The translations under genes and the position numbers were made by a program. Below the pieces are notes generated by a model that was not told where the DNA came from, searched no databases, and saw only the letters and a program-made list of their open reading frames with translations. A DNA stretch of 49,769 nucleotides from Pseudomonas sp. (GTDB taxonomy: Bacteria > Pseudomonadota > Gammaproteobacteria > Pseudomonadales > Pseudomonadaceae). Positions 1-9,181 of this stretch are shown piece after piece. The stretch's first letter is position 1. Every line of letters starts with the position of its first letter. The DNA lies in NCBI GenBank assembly GCA_022448005.1, contig JAKUTK010000036.1, positions 1 to 49,769 of the forward strand. Direction: 5' to 3'.

Positions 1-2
1 TC

Positions 3-21
3 CCCCGATGATCAGTCGGGG
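3..21. other. Short inverted repeat at the window edge
   Basis: A 6-bp stem, CCCCGA paired with TCGGGG, encloses a 7-base loop. It could be the terminator hairpin of a gene left of the window, but no T-run follows on the plus strand and the neighbouring gene is not visible. Confidence 0.3.
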
Positions 22-53
22 ACTATTGCCCACAATGAGGCAGCAGTCGAGAT

Positions 54-77
54 ACAAGGAGCGAGCTTGCTCGCGAA
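54..77 (+). repeat. Diverged REP element upstream of the RAYT gene
   Basis: It carries the same palindromic core as the other REPs here (GAGCGAGC-TT-GCTCGC followed by GAA). The 5' foot reads CAAG rather than GTAG, the tetranucleotide normally found at the base of REP hairpins recognised by RAYT enzymes. It lies 53 bp before the RAYT start, as expected for a RAYT flanked by its own REPs. Confidence 0.75.
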
Positions 78-129
78 TGGCTAAGGCAGATGTATCAGGT
101 CACCAAGACGATCAGAAGGACGCAACGGA

Positions 130-582
130 ATGCGCTTTCATGGACGGGACTTACGCAAAGCGCGAGTCAGCCTCCCAAACCAGACCTACGTTCTAACCTG
201 CGTAACGCTGGACCGATCGCCTATCTTTATCGAGCCAGATGCAGCGTCAATGCTGGCGCGTGAAATCCATATGACCGGCAATTCCGGACCCGTTCAGTCT
301 TTAGCCTGGGTCGTCATGCCTGACTATCTGCACTGGCTTGTGCAGCTGAAGACTGGTTCGCTCAGTCAACTGATGCAGCAACTGAAATCGCGAAGCGCAA
401 TCGCCGTGAACCGCCTGCATGGAACCCACGGCCCAATCTGGCAGCAGGGGTATCACGACCGAGCCATTCGCCGCGAGGAAGACCTGCGAAACGTCGCCCG
501 TTACATCGTGGCAAACCCGATTCGGGCTGGGCTGGTCAGCCGCATCGGTGATTACCCGTTCTGGAATGCGGCATGGTTGTGA
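130..582 (+). CDS. REP-associated tyrosine transposase (RAYT), HUH motif altered
   Basis: This 150-aa protein belongs to the Y1/IS200-like transposase superfamily, RAYT branch, which cuts single-stranded REP hairpins. Recognisable parts are an N-terminal segment with YVLTCVT, the metal-site region MPDYLHWL at residues 63-70, the GYHDRAIR segment at 107-114 and the RYIVANPIRAGLV segment from 124, whose Tyr125 is the probable nucleophile. Family members have His-x-His in the metal site. Here the first His is Tyr66 (codon TAT), leaving only His68. The gene is flanked by REP sequences on both sides, so it probably belongs to this REP set. The length is normal for a RAYT and the frame is intact, so it may be a recently inactivated or altered copy. 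ATG 130 is the only start that keeps the whole N-terminus. Confidence 0.88.
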   Translation: MRFHGRDLRKARVSLPNQTYVLTCVTLDRSPIFIEPDAASMLAREIHMTGNSGPVQSLAWVVMPDYLHWLVQLKTGSLSQLMQQLKSRSAIAVNRLHGTHGPIWQQGYHDRAIRREEDLRNVARYIVANPIRAGLVSRIGDYPFWNAAWL

Positions 583-608
583 CGAGCCCGTTCGTCGATG
601 TTTACAGC

Positions 609-683
609 TTCGCGAGCAAGCTCGCTCCTACATCCGCAGCGGAAGCCCCACGCTGTACCTGTAGGAGCGAGCTTGCTCGCGAA
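609..683. repeat. BIME copy 1 (two inverted REPs)
   Basis: A minus-oriented REP (609-632) and a plus-oriented REP (660-683) face each other across about 27 bp. Each has the core GCGAGC-TT-GCTCGC and the GTAG foot. The whole 75-bp unit recurs at 791-865 with three substitutions. It lies 27 bp after the RAYT stop. Confidence 0.9.
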
Positions 684-790
684 AGGCTTGGCTGCGGAGG
701 CTCCGACGAAACGATGAATCTGCATTGGTTCTTGAAGGACTCCGTGCCGATCGAGCCCTACCCGCGGAAAACTGCTACACAGCTGAAAAC

Positions 791-865
791 TTCGCGAGCA
801 AGCTCGCTCCTACATCCGCAGTCCAAGCCCCACGCTGTACCTGTAGGAGCGAGCTTGCTCGCGAA
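791..865. repeat. BIME copy 2 (two inverted REPs)
   Basis: This is a 75-bp direct repeat of the unit at 609-683, with REPs at 791-814 (minus) and 842-865 (plus). The central spacer differs at three bases (CGGAAG against TCCAAG). It sits 24 bp past the stop of gcd, between convergent genes, which is a usual REP location. The 107 bp separating the two BIMEs (684-790) hold no gene that I can see. Confidence 0.9.
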
Positions 866-889
866 TAGCCGTTGAACCTGCTCGCCTTG

Positions 890-3295
890 CTACTGCTCCT
901 CTTCCAACGTAAAAGCCACCACCGAATCCCCAATCTTCGTCCCGAACGATCCATGCCCGCCGGCCACTTGCACCACGTACTGCTTACCGGTCTGCTCGGA
1001 TACATAGGTCATCGGCGTGGCCTGGCCACCGGCTGGAAGGCGCGCTTTCCAGAGCTCCCTGCCGTTCTGCAGGTCATAGGCGCGCAGGTAGTAGTCCAGC
1101 GTACCGCTCATAAAAGCCACGCCACCTGCCGTCACGATGGGCCCTCCGAGCGCGGGCGTGCCCACAGGAAACGGAAGGCCAAGCGGCGCGCTGTCGCGGC
1201 TGGTGCCGTTCTTGTGCATCCAGACCTTTTTCATGGTGCGCAGATCCACGGCGGTGACATAGCCCCACGGCGGGCTCTGGCAAGGCAGGCCCAGCACTGA
1301 TAGCAGAGGCTTCAGGCTGACCATATAGGGCGCACCAAGATTGGGTTGCAGTCCGGTTTCGCCACCGCCGGTACGCGCTTCGGGATCGACCTCGCTGCGC
1401 TTGTACATCTTCGAGACGAATGCCAAGTAATTAGGCGCACCGAACAGCAATTGCCGACTCGGATCGACCGCCACGGAAGGCCAGTTGAAAGTGCCAACGT
1501 TGCCCGGATAGATCAGCGAACCCTTTTCCGATGGTGGCGTGAAGTCCCCCTCATAGCGCAGCTGACGGAACTGGATGCGGCACATCATCTGATCCAGCGG
1601 CGTCCCGCCCCACATGTCCTTCTCGTACAGCGGCTCCTGTGGCGCATAGGTCAGCGCCGAAACCGGCTGAGTGGGCGCGGTGAAATCGCCATAATCGGTG
1701 CTTTGAGGGACAGGCACCTCTGTGACCGGCACAATGGGCTCACCGGTGCGGCGGTCGAGCACATACAGGTCGCCGCGCTTGGTCGGCTGGATGATGGCAG
1801 GCACCTTGCCTTCCGGCCGGTCGATGTCGACCAGCGTTGGCTGGGACGGCAGATCGCGGTCCCAGAGATCATGGTGAACGGTCTGGAACTCCCAGCGCAC
1901 CTGGCCGGTTGCCAGGTCCAGCGCGACCAGGCTATCGGTGAAGCGCTCAGCCTGCGCGGAACGCTCGATTGCCCACTGGTCCGGTGTCTGGTTGCCGGTA
2001 GGGATATAGACCAGGCCGAGCGATTCGTCGGCCACGGCAGTCGTCCACCAGTTCGGCGTGCTGCGCGTGTAGGTTTCACCTGGCGGCAACGGCTCAGTGG
2101 CGTCCGGATTGCCCGGATCGAAATTCCAGACCAAACGACCTGTGTTCACATCGTAGGCGCGAACCACGCCGCCGGGAGAATCCACAGCGCCGTTATCGGT
2201 GACGGCACCGCCAATGATGACCAGCTTCTCCGTGACCACCGGCGGCGATGTCGGTAGATAGACGCCCAGCGCCCCTTCACCCAGCCGCAACTTCAGATCG
2301 ACCACGCCGCCATTGCCGAAATCCTCACAGGGTTTGCCATCCTCGACGTCGAGGGCGACCAGCGTGGCGTCGTTGGTGGGCAAGAACAGCCGACGCGCAC
2401 AGCGAGCCGCCGGTTGATTCGACTGACCGCCATCCGTGGCCGCGGAAAGATAGCGGGCCCCATCGTGGTAGGCCAGGCCACGGCAGGTCATGTGCTGGTA
2501 GTACCCGGCCTCGCGGTTGATATTCGGGTCATAACGCCAGCGCTCTTCGCCGGTATCGGCATCAATGGCGATAGCGATGCTGTGCGGCGTGCAGATGAAC
2601 AGGCTATTGCCCACCTTGAGCGGCGTGACCTCATAGGTGAATTCGCCCGGATCGTTCGGCCCCGGCAGGTCGCCGGTGTGGTATTCCCAGGCTTTAACCA
2701 AGTTGCCGACGTTATCCGGCGTGATCAGGTCAGCAGTGGAATAGCGGTCGCCCTGTTCCGATCCGCCGTACGAGGGCCATTCGCTATTCGAGCGACCGGC
2801 CTGGCCCTGTGGGTCCAGACCCTGCATCTGCGCATCGCTGAACTCGCCCGAGATCGAGTGGTAATCCTGCGTCAGCGAGTAACCCGCCATCAGCGCACCG
2901 GCCAGCAAGCCGATCCCGAGCAACCCGCTCGCGCCATCTCGCCAGACCAACCGGTCGCTGACGTAGCGATTGACAAAGGGCAGGATCAGCCAGAGGCCGA
3001 GGATGCACCAGAGATCGATCCGCGGCGCCAGCTGCCACCAGTCAAAACGCACCTCGTAAAGCGTCCACGCCAGGGTTGCCAGCAGCAACGCCGCGTACAA
3101 CCAGATCGCCGCACGGCGGCGTGCCAATAGCAAACAGGCCACCACCAGCAAGCCAATGCCAGCCAGCAGGTAGTACCAGGAGCCACCGAGCACGGCCAGG
3201 TATCCGCCCCCGCCTGTCATCAGCACACCCAGCACCAGAACGACGACGGCCGTCAGGGTGATCCGCAAGGGCCGCGGCCCATAATCGATGCTCAT
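890..3295 (-). CDS. gcd: Membrane-bound PQQ-dependent glucose dehydrogenase
   Basis: This 801-aa protein oxidises glucose to gluconolactone in the periplasm and passes electrons to ubiquinone; E. coli Gcd is 796 aa. Residues 1-145 hold about five membrane helices. The rest is a PQQ beta-propeller with repeated tryptophan-docking segments. Visible active-site pieces are HMTCRG (His268), HHDLWDRDLPSQP (Asp476, matching E. coli Asp466) and PTKRGDLYVLDRR (Lys506, matching E. coli Lys493). The ATG at 3295 has GGAG 12 bases upstream. The gene follows the fruA terminator and reads the same way as the fru operon, but is separated from it. Quinate/shikimate dehydrogenases share this architecture, so the exact substrate is inferred. 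No pqq biosynthesis genes are in the window. Confidence 0.88.
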   Translation of the reverse strand: MSIDYGPRPLRITLTAVVVLVLGVLMTGGGGYLAVLGGSWYYLLAGIGLLVVACLLLARRRAAIWLYAALLLATLAWTLYEVRFDWWQLAPRIDLWCILGLWLILPFVNRYVSDRLVWRDGASGLLGIGLLAGALMAGYSLTQDYHSISGEFSDAQMQGLDPQGQAGRSNSEWPSYGGSEQGDRYSTADLITPDNVGNLVKAWEYHTGDLPGPNDPGEFTYEVTPLKVGNSLFICTPHSIAIAIDADTGEERWRYDPNINREAGYYQHMTCRGLAYHDGARYLSAATDGGQSNQPAARCARRLFLPTNDATLVALDVEDGKPCEDFGNGGVVDLKLRLGEGALGVYLPTSPPVVTEKLVIIGGAVTDNGAVDSPGGVVRAYDVNTGRLVWNFDPGNPDATEPLPPGETYTRSTPNWWTTAVADESLGLVYIPTGNQTPDQWAIERSAQAERFTDSLVALDLATGQVRWEFQTVHHDLWDRDLPSQPTLVDIDRPEGKVPAIIQPTKRGDLYVLDRRTGEPIVPVTEVPVPQSTDYGDFTAPTQPVSALTYAPQEPLYEKDMWGGTPLDQMMCRIQFRQLRYEGDFTPPSEKGSLIYPGNVGTFNWPSVAVDPSRQLLFGAPNYLAFVSKMYKRSEVDPEARTGGGETGLQPNLGAPYMVSLKPLLSVLGLPCQSPPWGYVTAVDLRTMKKVWMHKNGTSRDSAPLGLPFPVGTPALGGPIVTAGGVAFMSGTLDYYLRAYDLQNGRELWKARLPAGGQATPMTYVSEQTGKQYVVQVAGGHGSFGTKIGDSVVAFTLEEEQ

Positions 3296-3326
3296 GTAAA
3301 ACGCTCCAGCCGGTTGGGTCTAGATC

Positions 3327-3366
3327 AAAAAAGCCGGTGAAACTTCCTGACACAAGTTTCGCCGGC
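3327..3366 (-). terminator. Rho-independent terminator of the fru operon
   Basis: Read on the minus strand, a 13-bp stem with one mismatch (GCCGGCGAAACTT / AAGTTTCACCGGC) and an 8-base loop is followed by six T residues. It lies 53 bp after the fruA stop and before gcd. Confidence 0.88.
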
Positions 3367-3418
3367 CTTAAGTGGATGCGGCAGCAGGGCCTTTAGTTCA
3401 GCGGTTTCGGTCTGCCGA

Positions 3419-5158
3419 TCAACTCGCCGCACTAACGGCAAGCGGCTGAGCTTCCGGCCGCTTGATCACCGCATAGATCAGCCCGGTCACCAGGCTGCCC
3501 GCGAGGATCGCAACCAGGTACAACAGCGCATGGTTGATGGCGTTAGGGATCAGCAGCACGAACAGCCCACCGTGAGGCGCCAGCAGCTTCGCGCCGAAGG
3601 CCATGGACAACGCGCCGGTCAGCGCACCGCCGGCGATGCTGGCCGGGATCACCCGCAGCGGGTCTTTCGCCGCAAAGGGAATCGCGCCATCGGAGATAAA
3701 GCAGCAGCCCAGCACCAGCGCCGCCTTCCCGGCTTCGCGTTCGGTCTGCGCGAACTTGCGCCGAGCAATCAGTGTGGCGATGCCCATGCCGATTGGCGGC
3801 ACCATACCCGCGGCCATGGTGGCCGCCATCGGCGCGTAGCTTTGCGAGGCAAGCAGCCCGACCGAGAAGGCGTAGGCCGCCTTGTTCACCGGTCCACCGA
3901 GGTCGACACACATCATGGTGCCCAGCAACAGCCCGAGCAGGATGGCGTTGGAGGTACCCATGGTGTCGAGGAACTCGGTCAGCCCGGCGAGCAGCTTGGC
4001 CACCGGCGTGCCGACGATGTAGATCATCACCAGGCCAGTCACCAAGCTCGCCAGCAGCGGAATGATCAGGATCGGCTTCAGCGATTCGATACTGGCTGGC
4101 AAGGGAATCCAGCGACTGACGGCCTTGGCTGCATAGCCGGCGACAAAGCCCGCGATGATGCCGCCGATGAAGCCGGCGCCGAGCGTGCCCGCCAGCAAGC
4201 CGCCGATCATGCCGGGCGCAAGGCCGGGTCGGTCAGCGATGGAGTAGGCGATGTAGCCCGCTAAGAGCGGCACCATCAACTGGAAAGCCGTCTCGCCGCC
4301 GATCTTCATCAGCGCGGCGGCCAGCGTACCCTCCTCCTTGAACGCCTCGATGCCGAACACGAAGGACAGCGCAATCAGCAAACCACCGGCCACCACCATC
4401 GGCAACATGTAGGACACACCGGTCAGCAGGTGCTTGTAGACGCCGGTTTTCTCCCCCTTTTGCTCACCACTAGCATCGCTGGTCGCCGCGCCGCCACTGA
4501 GTACCGCGCCCTCCTTCAGCGCACGGTCCAGCGTTGCCTCGGGTTGCTTGAGCGCGACGCCGGTGCCGCAGCGATACACCCGCTTACCGGCGAAGCGCGC
4601 CACGTCCACCTCAATGTCTGCGGCGAGCAACACCACATCGGCATCCTCAATGGCCTGGGGTTCGAGCACGTTACGTGCGCCCACCGAACCGCGGGTCTCG
4701 ACCTGCAGGTCATAGCCTTTACGGATGGCTGCCTGCTGCAGCGCTTCAGCTGCCATGAAGGTGTGCGCGACGCCGGTGGGGCAGGCGGTGATGGCGACCA
4801 GTTTGGGCTTGCCGGTGGCGGGCGTGGGCTCGGCATCATCTGCCGCCTGCAACTCGGTCGCCGCCTCGGCAGCGCCGCGCAGAAAGGCTTCCGGATCGAG
4901 CAATGCTTCGGATGGCGTGGACTGGGCGACGCGCTTGCCGACGAAGCGTTGCAGCGATAACGGTCCGGTCTTTACCACGACGACCAGGTCGGCGTTGGCG
5001 ATCTGTGCGGGAGTCAGTGGCGAGCCGATGGCCTTGGGGTCGTGGACTTCCACGGCGGTCGACCAGCCCAGACGCTGGGCCGCCGCTTCAAGCAGGCGTG
5101 ACGTCAGCACGCTGGTGACCATTCCGTTGGGGCAGGCCGTGACGATGAGAAGATTCAT
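3419..5158 (-). CDS. fruA: Fructose PTS permease, EIIB'BC
   Basis: This 579-aa protein imports fructose and phosphorylates it to fructose-1-phosphate. It has an N-terminal IIB' domain (residues 1-100, with TACPNG and Cys9), a linker, a IIB domain with the phosphorylated cysteine in ITACPTGVAHTF (Cys126), and a IIC membrane domain from about residue 240 with many hydrophobic helices and the GGPVNKAAY motif. It is the last gene of fruB-fruK-fruA, starting 20 bp after fruK, and is followed by a strong terminator. Order and domain layout match Pseudomonas fru operons. Confidence 0.96.
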   Translation of the reverse strand: MNLLIVTACPNGMVTSVLTSRLLEAAAQRLGWSTAVEVHDPKAIGSPLTPAQIANADLVVVVKTGPLSLQRFVGKRVAQSTPSEALLDPEAFLRGAAEAATELQAADDAEPTPATGKPKLVAITACPTGVAHTFMAAEALQQAAIRKGYDLQVETRGSVGARNVLEPQAIEDADVVLLAADIEVDVARFAGKRVYRCGTGVALKQPEATLDRALKEGAVLSGGAATSDASGEQKGEKTGVYKHLLTGVSYMLPMVVAGGLLIALSFVFGIEAFKEEGTLAAALMKIGGETAFQLMVPLLAGYIAYSIADRPGLAPGMIGGLLAGTLGAGFIGGIIAGFVAGYAAKAVSRWIPLPASIESLKPILIIPLLASLVTGLVMIYIVGTPVAKLLAGLTEFLDTMGTSNAILLGLLLGTMMCVDLGGPVNKAAYAFSVGLLASQSYAPMAATMAAGMVPPIGMGIATLIARRKFAQTEREAGKAALVLGCCFISDGAIPFAAKDPLRVIPASIAGGALTGALSMAFGAKLLAPHGGLFVLLIPNAINHALLYLVAILAGSLVTGLIYAVIKRPEAQPLAVSAAS

Positions 5159-5178
5159 TCCTTCACCTCTTGTTCGAT

Positions 5179-6117
5179 TTATTGGCTCAGCGGCTGGAGG
5201 CGCACTGCGGCCTCGAGGCCGGCCAGTTGTGTCGTGTCGGTGATACCAAAGCCGACCTGCCCGACTGCCTGCGCGGCGATTGCGGTAGCGTGTGTGAGCG
5301 TTCGCTCGGCGGGCCAGCCTTCCAGCAGGCCGTGGAGCATGCCGGCGAGCAGCGAGTCACCGGCGCCGACGGTGCTGACGACCCGAACCTTGGGCGGATG
5401 GGCGTGCCATGCCGCGTTCGGCGAGAACCAGCTCACCCCATCGGCACCCTGGGAAACCACCACGTGCTCGATGCCTTCGGCTTGCAGACGTCGCGCTTCG
5501 GCGGTCAGCCCCGACGACTTGTTCAGCGCGATGCCACGGGCCTCGCCCAGCTCCTCCTCGTTCGGTTTGATCAGCCAGGGTGAGGCCGACAGGCCTTCAC
5601 GCAGGGCGTTGCCGCTGGTGTCCAGCGCCACCCGCACGCCGAGCGCTTTGAGCGTGTTGAGCAGCTGGACGAACCACTGGCTGGCGATGCCGCGAGGCAA
5701 GCTGCCGGCGACCACCACCAGGTCATGGACAGGCGCCAGGCGCTCCAGGCGGGCCAGCAGCTCGGCGCAGTGCGCCTCGCTCACCATCAGCCCCGGTCCG
5801 TTGATGTCGGTGACCTGCCCACCCGCTTCGGCCAGTTTGATGTTGCTACGGGTATCACCCGGCACGCGGACAAATTCGTCGGCAAAGCCCCGTGCGTCGA
5901 ACAGCTGCTCGAAGGCTTGCGGGTTGCCCTCGCCAAGAAACCCGGTGACGGTCAGTTGATGGCCGAGATCGGCCAGCACCTGCGCCACGTTGAGGCCCTT
6001 GCCGGCAGCATGCACCTGCAGGCTGTCGCTGCGGTTGACCTCGCCCAGGCGCAGCGACGGCAGCTGCACGGTCAGGTCGAGGGCCGGATTAAGCGTGACA
6101 GTCAGGACGCGAGCCAT
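5179..6117 (-). CDS. fruK: 1-phosphofructokinase
   Basis: This 312-aa PfkB-family kinase converts fructose-1-phosphate to fructose-1,6-bisphosphate in the cytoplasm. It shows the N-terminal TLNPALD motif, the GKGLNVA substrate-binding motif (residues 39-45) and the C-terminal GAGDS motif with catalytic Asp254. Its ATG overlaps the fruB stop by one base (TGATG), which suggests translational coupling. FruA, its substrate supplier, is encoded just downstream. Confidence 0.96.
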   Translation of the reverse strand: MARVLTVTLNPALDLTVQLPSLRLGEVNRSDSLQVHAAGKGLNVAQVLADLGHQLTVTGFLGEGNPQAFEQLFDARGFADEFVRVPGDTRSNIKLAEAGGQVTDINGPGLMVSEAHCAELLARLERLAPVHDLVVVAGSLPRGIASQWFVQLLNTLKALGVRVALDTSGNALREGLSASPWLIKPNEEELGEARGIALNKSSGLTAEARRLQAEGIEHVVVSQGADGVSWFSPNAAWHAHPPKVRVVSTVGAGDSLLAGMLHGLLEGWPAERTLTHATAIAAQAVGQVGFGITDTTQLAGLEAAVRLQPLSQ

Positions 6118-8999
6118 CAGCAGTGCTCCCCAACGAAGGCACGGACTTCATGTGCACCGGGCAACATCAGCGCTTGCTTGGCCAATTGCTGGCAGGTGGC
6201 GAAATCCAGCTCGCGCACCCGCGCCTTCACCAGCGCAATACTGCGCGCCGACACGCTGAGTTCATCCACACCCAAGCCCACCAGCATTGGTACCGCCAGC
6301 GCATCAGCAGCCAGCTCGCCGCAGACGCCGACCCACTTGCCATGGGCGTGGGCGGCCTCGACGGTCATACCGATCAGACGCAACACGGCCGGGTGCAAGC
6401 CGTCGGCCTGCCCCGAAAGCGTCGGGTGCCCACGGTCGATGGCCAGGGTGTACTGCGTGAGGTCGTTGGTGCCGATGCTGAAGAAGTCGACTTCCTGCGC
6501 CAGCACCGGCGCGATCAACGCGGCGGACGGGATCTCGATCATGATGCCGACCTGCAGGTCGGCGACTGGCAGCTCAACGCGCAGGCGGTCGACCATGGCC
6601 TTGGCGGTGCGCCACTCGTCGATATTGCCGACCATGGGGAACATGATCCGCAGCGGGCGGCCATCGGCCGACGAGAGCAAGGCACGTAGCTGGGTTTCGA
6701 GGATGTCCGGGCATTGCAGGCTCAGGCGAATGCCGCGCACACCGAGAAAGGGGTTTTCTTCGGCCGGCATCGGCCAGTAGGGCAGCGGTTTGTCGCCGCC
6801 GACATCGAGGGTTCGCACCACCAGCGGGCGCCCTTCGAGGGCTTCCAGTACACGGCGATACTCGGCTTCCTGAGTGGCCTGATCCGGCGCCTGGGAATGG
6901 TTCATGAACACCAGTTCAGTACGCAGCAAGCCGATGCCCTCGGCCCCCATCGCCACCGCTTCAGGCGTCTCGCCGGCTGCGCCGATATTGGCGGCGATCT
7001 CTACCGGATGGCCGTCGCGAGTGATGGCTGGTTCCAGGCGACGCTCATTTGCCAGGCGCTTGCGCTCCTCGCGGGTAGCACGCTCGCTACGGGCCTGTTC
7101 CAGCTGCGCGTCGGTCGGCGCGACCAGCAGCTCGCCGCGCTCGCCGTCGAGCAACAACAAGGTGTTGGGCGCCAGCCCAAGCACACCCGGCCCGGCGCCA
7201 ACAATGGCGGGAATACCCAGCGCGCGCGCGATGATCGCGCTGTGCGAGGTGGCGCCGCCGCCCGCCGTGAGGATGCCGGCGACGCGCTGGGCATTGAGCG
7301 TGGCGACGTCCGAGGGCGCTACCTCGTCCATCACCAAAATGTAGGGTTCGTCCGGCGCCTGCTCGGCTTCGACACCGGTCAGACAGGCCAGCACGCGACG
7401 ACCCACGTCACGCAGATCCGCGGCGCGCTCGGCCAGCAGCTTGTCGTGCAGGGCTTCCTGCTGCTGCGCTGCGCTGTCGATTTCTTCCATCCAGGCTGCT
7501 TCGGCGCTCAAGCCCTTCTGCAAGCGCACCTGGACTTCTTCGCGTAGCGCCGGGTCTTTCAGCATGGCCTGGTGAGTGGTGAAGATGTCGCGGATGCTGG
7601 CGACCTGGCTTTCTTCGATCAGCGTACCGATTTCCGCATGAACCTTGTCAAGCGCGGCATCCAGCCGCTGCAGTTCAGCTGCCGGCGACTCGCCGCGTTT
7701 CGGGTAATCAATCACCTGCGGTTTGCGCACCAGCACCGGACCGATAGCGATGCCCGGCGACGCGGCGATGCCGTTCACCTGCTCACCGGCGCGCAGCGCG
7801 GCCTGCTCAATGGCTGACACTGCAGGCCCATCGGTGATCTCGAGCGGCTCGCTCGCGCTCCCGGCGACCGGTAGCGGTTCGATCGCTTCGCCCAAGCCTT
7901 CCTCGACAGCGCGCACCAGCGCCGGCAGCGCATCGCCGGCAATGCCGGGCTCGGCCATAAATTCCAGGATCTGTCCGCGCTGCGCGCCCATCGCCAACAG
8001 TTTGCTCAAGCTCTTGACCGACACGCCGGCGTTTTCGCTGCCAGCCTGACGGACGCGAATCTCTCCCTCGAAGGACTGGGCAATTTCGGTGAGCACCTTG
8101 GCCGGGCGCGCGTGCAAACCATGGGCGTTAGCCAGCGGCACCTGCGCGCTTGGCCAGTCGGCGGGCACCTCCCCGCCCAGGGCTTCGAGCACCGTGCGGC
8201 TGGAAGTCGCCTGACTCAGCTCCTGCCCGCGGCCTTCGATCAGCAAGTTGCACAGCCGCTCGAGCATGGCCTGATGCGCTTCACCCATGCTGGCCAGCAC
8301 GAACAGCCCATTGAGCGGCTGGCCCTGATGCTCGAGATTCGAGACTGGCGTGATAAAAGCGAGGCCAGGACGCTGCACCGATTGCTCGCTGCTCAGCCAC
8401 CACAGCCCATCCCCCAGCGGCAGCGACTGACCGAGCGGCAGGCTGGCATTGAAGCCAGGCTCCACGCATTGCGCCCGCTTGAGCAGCTTGACGCCCTGCC
8501 AGGCCAGCTCATCGAAGTCATCGGCGACGACGCCCAACCCGACCAGTTCGCCATCGAGCGCCAGTGCCTGCGGCGCCCCCTGCAACAGGTCGATGATTGC
8601 CTCCGGGGACTCCGCTTTCTGCAGCGCCTCGCTCAGATCGCCCTCACCCAGCGCTCGGGTCAACAGCTGCAGCAACCGCAGATGCTCGTCGGAGCGCGCC
8701 GCGATACCGATGGCGAGATACACCTGCTGACCGTTGCCCCAATCCACACCGGTGGGAAAGTGCAGCAGCCGTACGCCGGTGGTGAACACCTGATCGCGGG
8801 TCTCCGGCGTGCCGTGGGGAATCGCAATGCCCTGACCGAGAAAGGTCGAGCCCTGCGCTTCGCGCGCACGCAAACCGTCGAGGTAACCGGGCGCCACCAG
8901 CCCGTCAGCGACCAGCACCTCGCCCAGCAGAGCCAGCGCCGCTGGCTTATCTGCTGCGGCTTGATGCATGTGGATGTGCTGTGCATTCAACTCAAGCAT
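6117..8999 (-). CDS. fruB: Fructose PTS multiphosphoryl transfer protein (EIIA-HPr-EI)
   Basis: This 960-aa soluble protein carries phosphate from PEP to FruA. An EIIA domain at the N-terminus has its active His62 in AIPHGTPE. An HPr domain around residues 285-370 has His296 in GLHARPA. A complete enzyme I domain fills the rest, with GGGATSHSAII (His586), GIGLLRTELVF, MFPMVGN and GVCGELA. Pseudomonads use such a fused protein to run the whole fructose phosphorelay. It is the first gene of the operon and is divergent from cra across a 180-bp gap that holds a Cra operator. Confidence 0.97.
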   Translation of the reverse strand: MLELNAQHIHMHQAAADKPAALALLGEVLVADGLVAPGYLDGLRAREAQGSTFLGQGIAIPHGTPETRDQVFTTGVRLLHFPTGVDWGNGQQVYLAIGIAARSDEHLRLLQLLTRALGEGDLSEALQKAESPEAIIDLLQGAPQALALDGELVGLGVVADDFDELAWQGVKLLKRAQCVEPGFNASLPLGQSLPLGDGLWWLSSEQSVQRPGLAFITPVSNLEHQGQPLNGLFVLASMGEAHQAMLERLCNLLIEGRGQELSQATSSRTVLEALGGEVPADWPSAQVPLANAHGLHARPAKVLTEIAQSFEGEIRVRQAGSENAGVSVKSLSKLLAMGAQRGQILEFMAEPGIAGDALPALVRAVEEGLGEAIEPLPVAGSASEPLEITDGPAVSAIEQAALRAGEQVNGIAASPGIAIGPVLVRKPQVIDYPKRGESPAAELQRLDAALDKVHAEIGTLIEESQVASIRDIFTTHQAMLKDPALREEVQVRLQKGLSAEAAWMEEIDSAAQQQEALHDKLLAERAADLRDVGRRVLACLTGVEAEQAPDEPYILVMDEVAPSDVATLNAQRVAGILTAGGGATSHSAIIARALGIPAIVGAGPGVLGLAPNTLLLLDGERGELLVAPTDAQLEQARSERATREERKRLANERRLEPAITRDGHPVEIAANIGAAGETPEAVAMGAEGIGLLRTELVFMNHSQAPDQATQEAEYRRVLEALEGRPLVVRTLDVGGDKPLPYWPMPAEENPFLGVRGIRLSLQCPDILETQLRALLSSADGRPLRIMFPMVGNIDEWRTAKAMVDRLRVELPVADLQVGIMIEIPSAALIAPVLAQEVDFFSIGTNDLTQYTLAIDRGHPTLSGQADGLHPAVLRLIGMTVEAAHAHGKWVGVCGELAADALAVPMLVGLGVDELSVSARSIALVKARVRELDFATCQQLAKQALMLPGAHEVRAFVGEHC

Positions 9000-9092
9000 G
9001 GGAGAACTCCTGCGGGGCTCGCGATTGTTGTGGCCGACGGCTGCGCCGGCATTGCCCGAATCCTGGGCTGGCGCTTCAGACCGAAAGACTGC

Positions 9093-9104
9093 TGAAACGT
9101 TTCA
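9093..9104. promoter_or_regulatory. Cra/FruR operator
   Basis: The 12-bp sequence TGAAACGTTTCA is a perfect palindrome matching the known Cra/FruR consensus. It lies 93 bp upstream of fruB and 78 bp upstream of cra, so one site could control both. Fructose-1-phosphate is the known inducer that releases Pseudomonas FruR. Confidence 0.9.
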
Positions 9105-9181
9105 CCTAAGGCTGGCACATTACGCAATATTGGGTAATTCTAGAAGCCCGATTTCATACCACCCGTCTCAGGACCCTCTGT

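Noticed and set aside
9113..9130. Sigma-54 promoter upstream of cra (TGGCAC...GC)
   Set aside because: The spacing between GG and GC is 8, not the required 10 bases.
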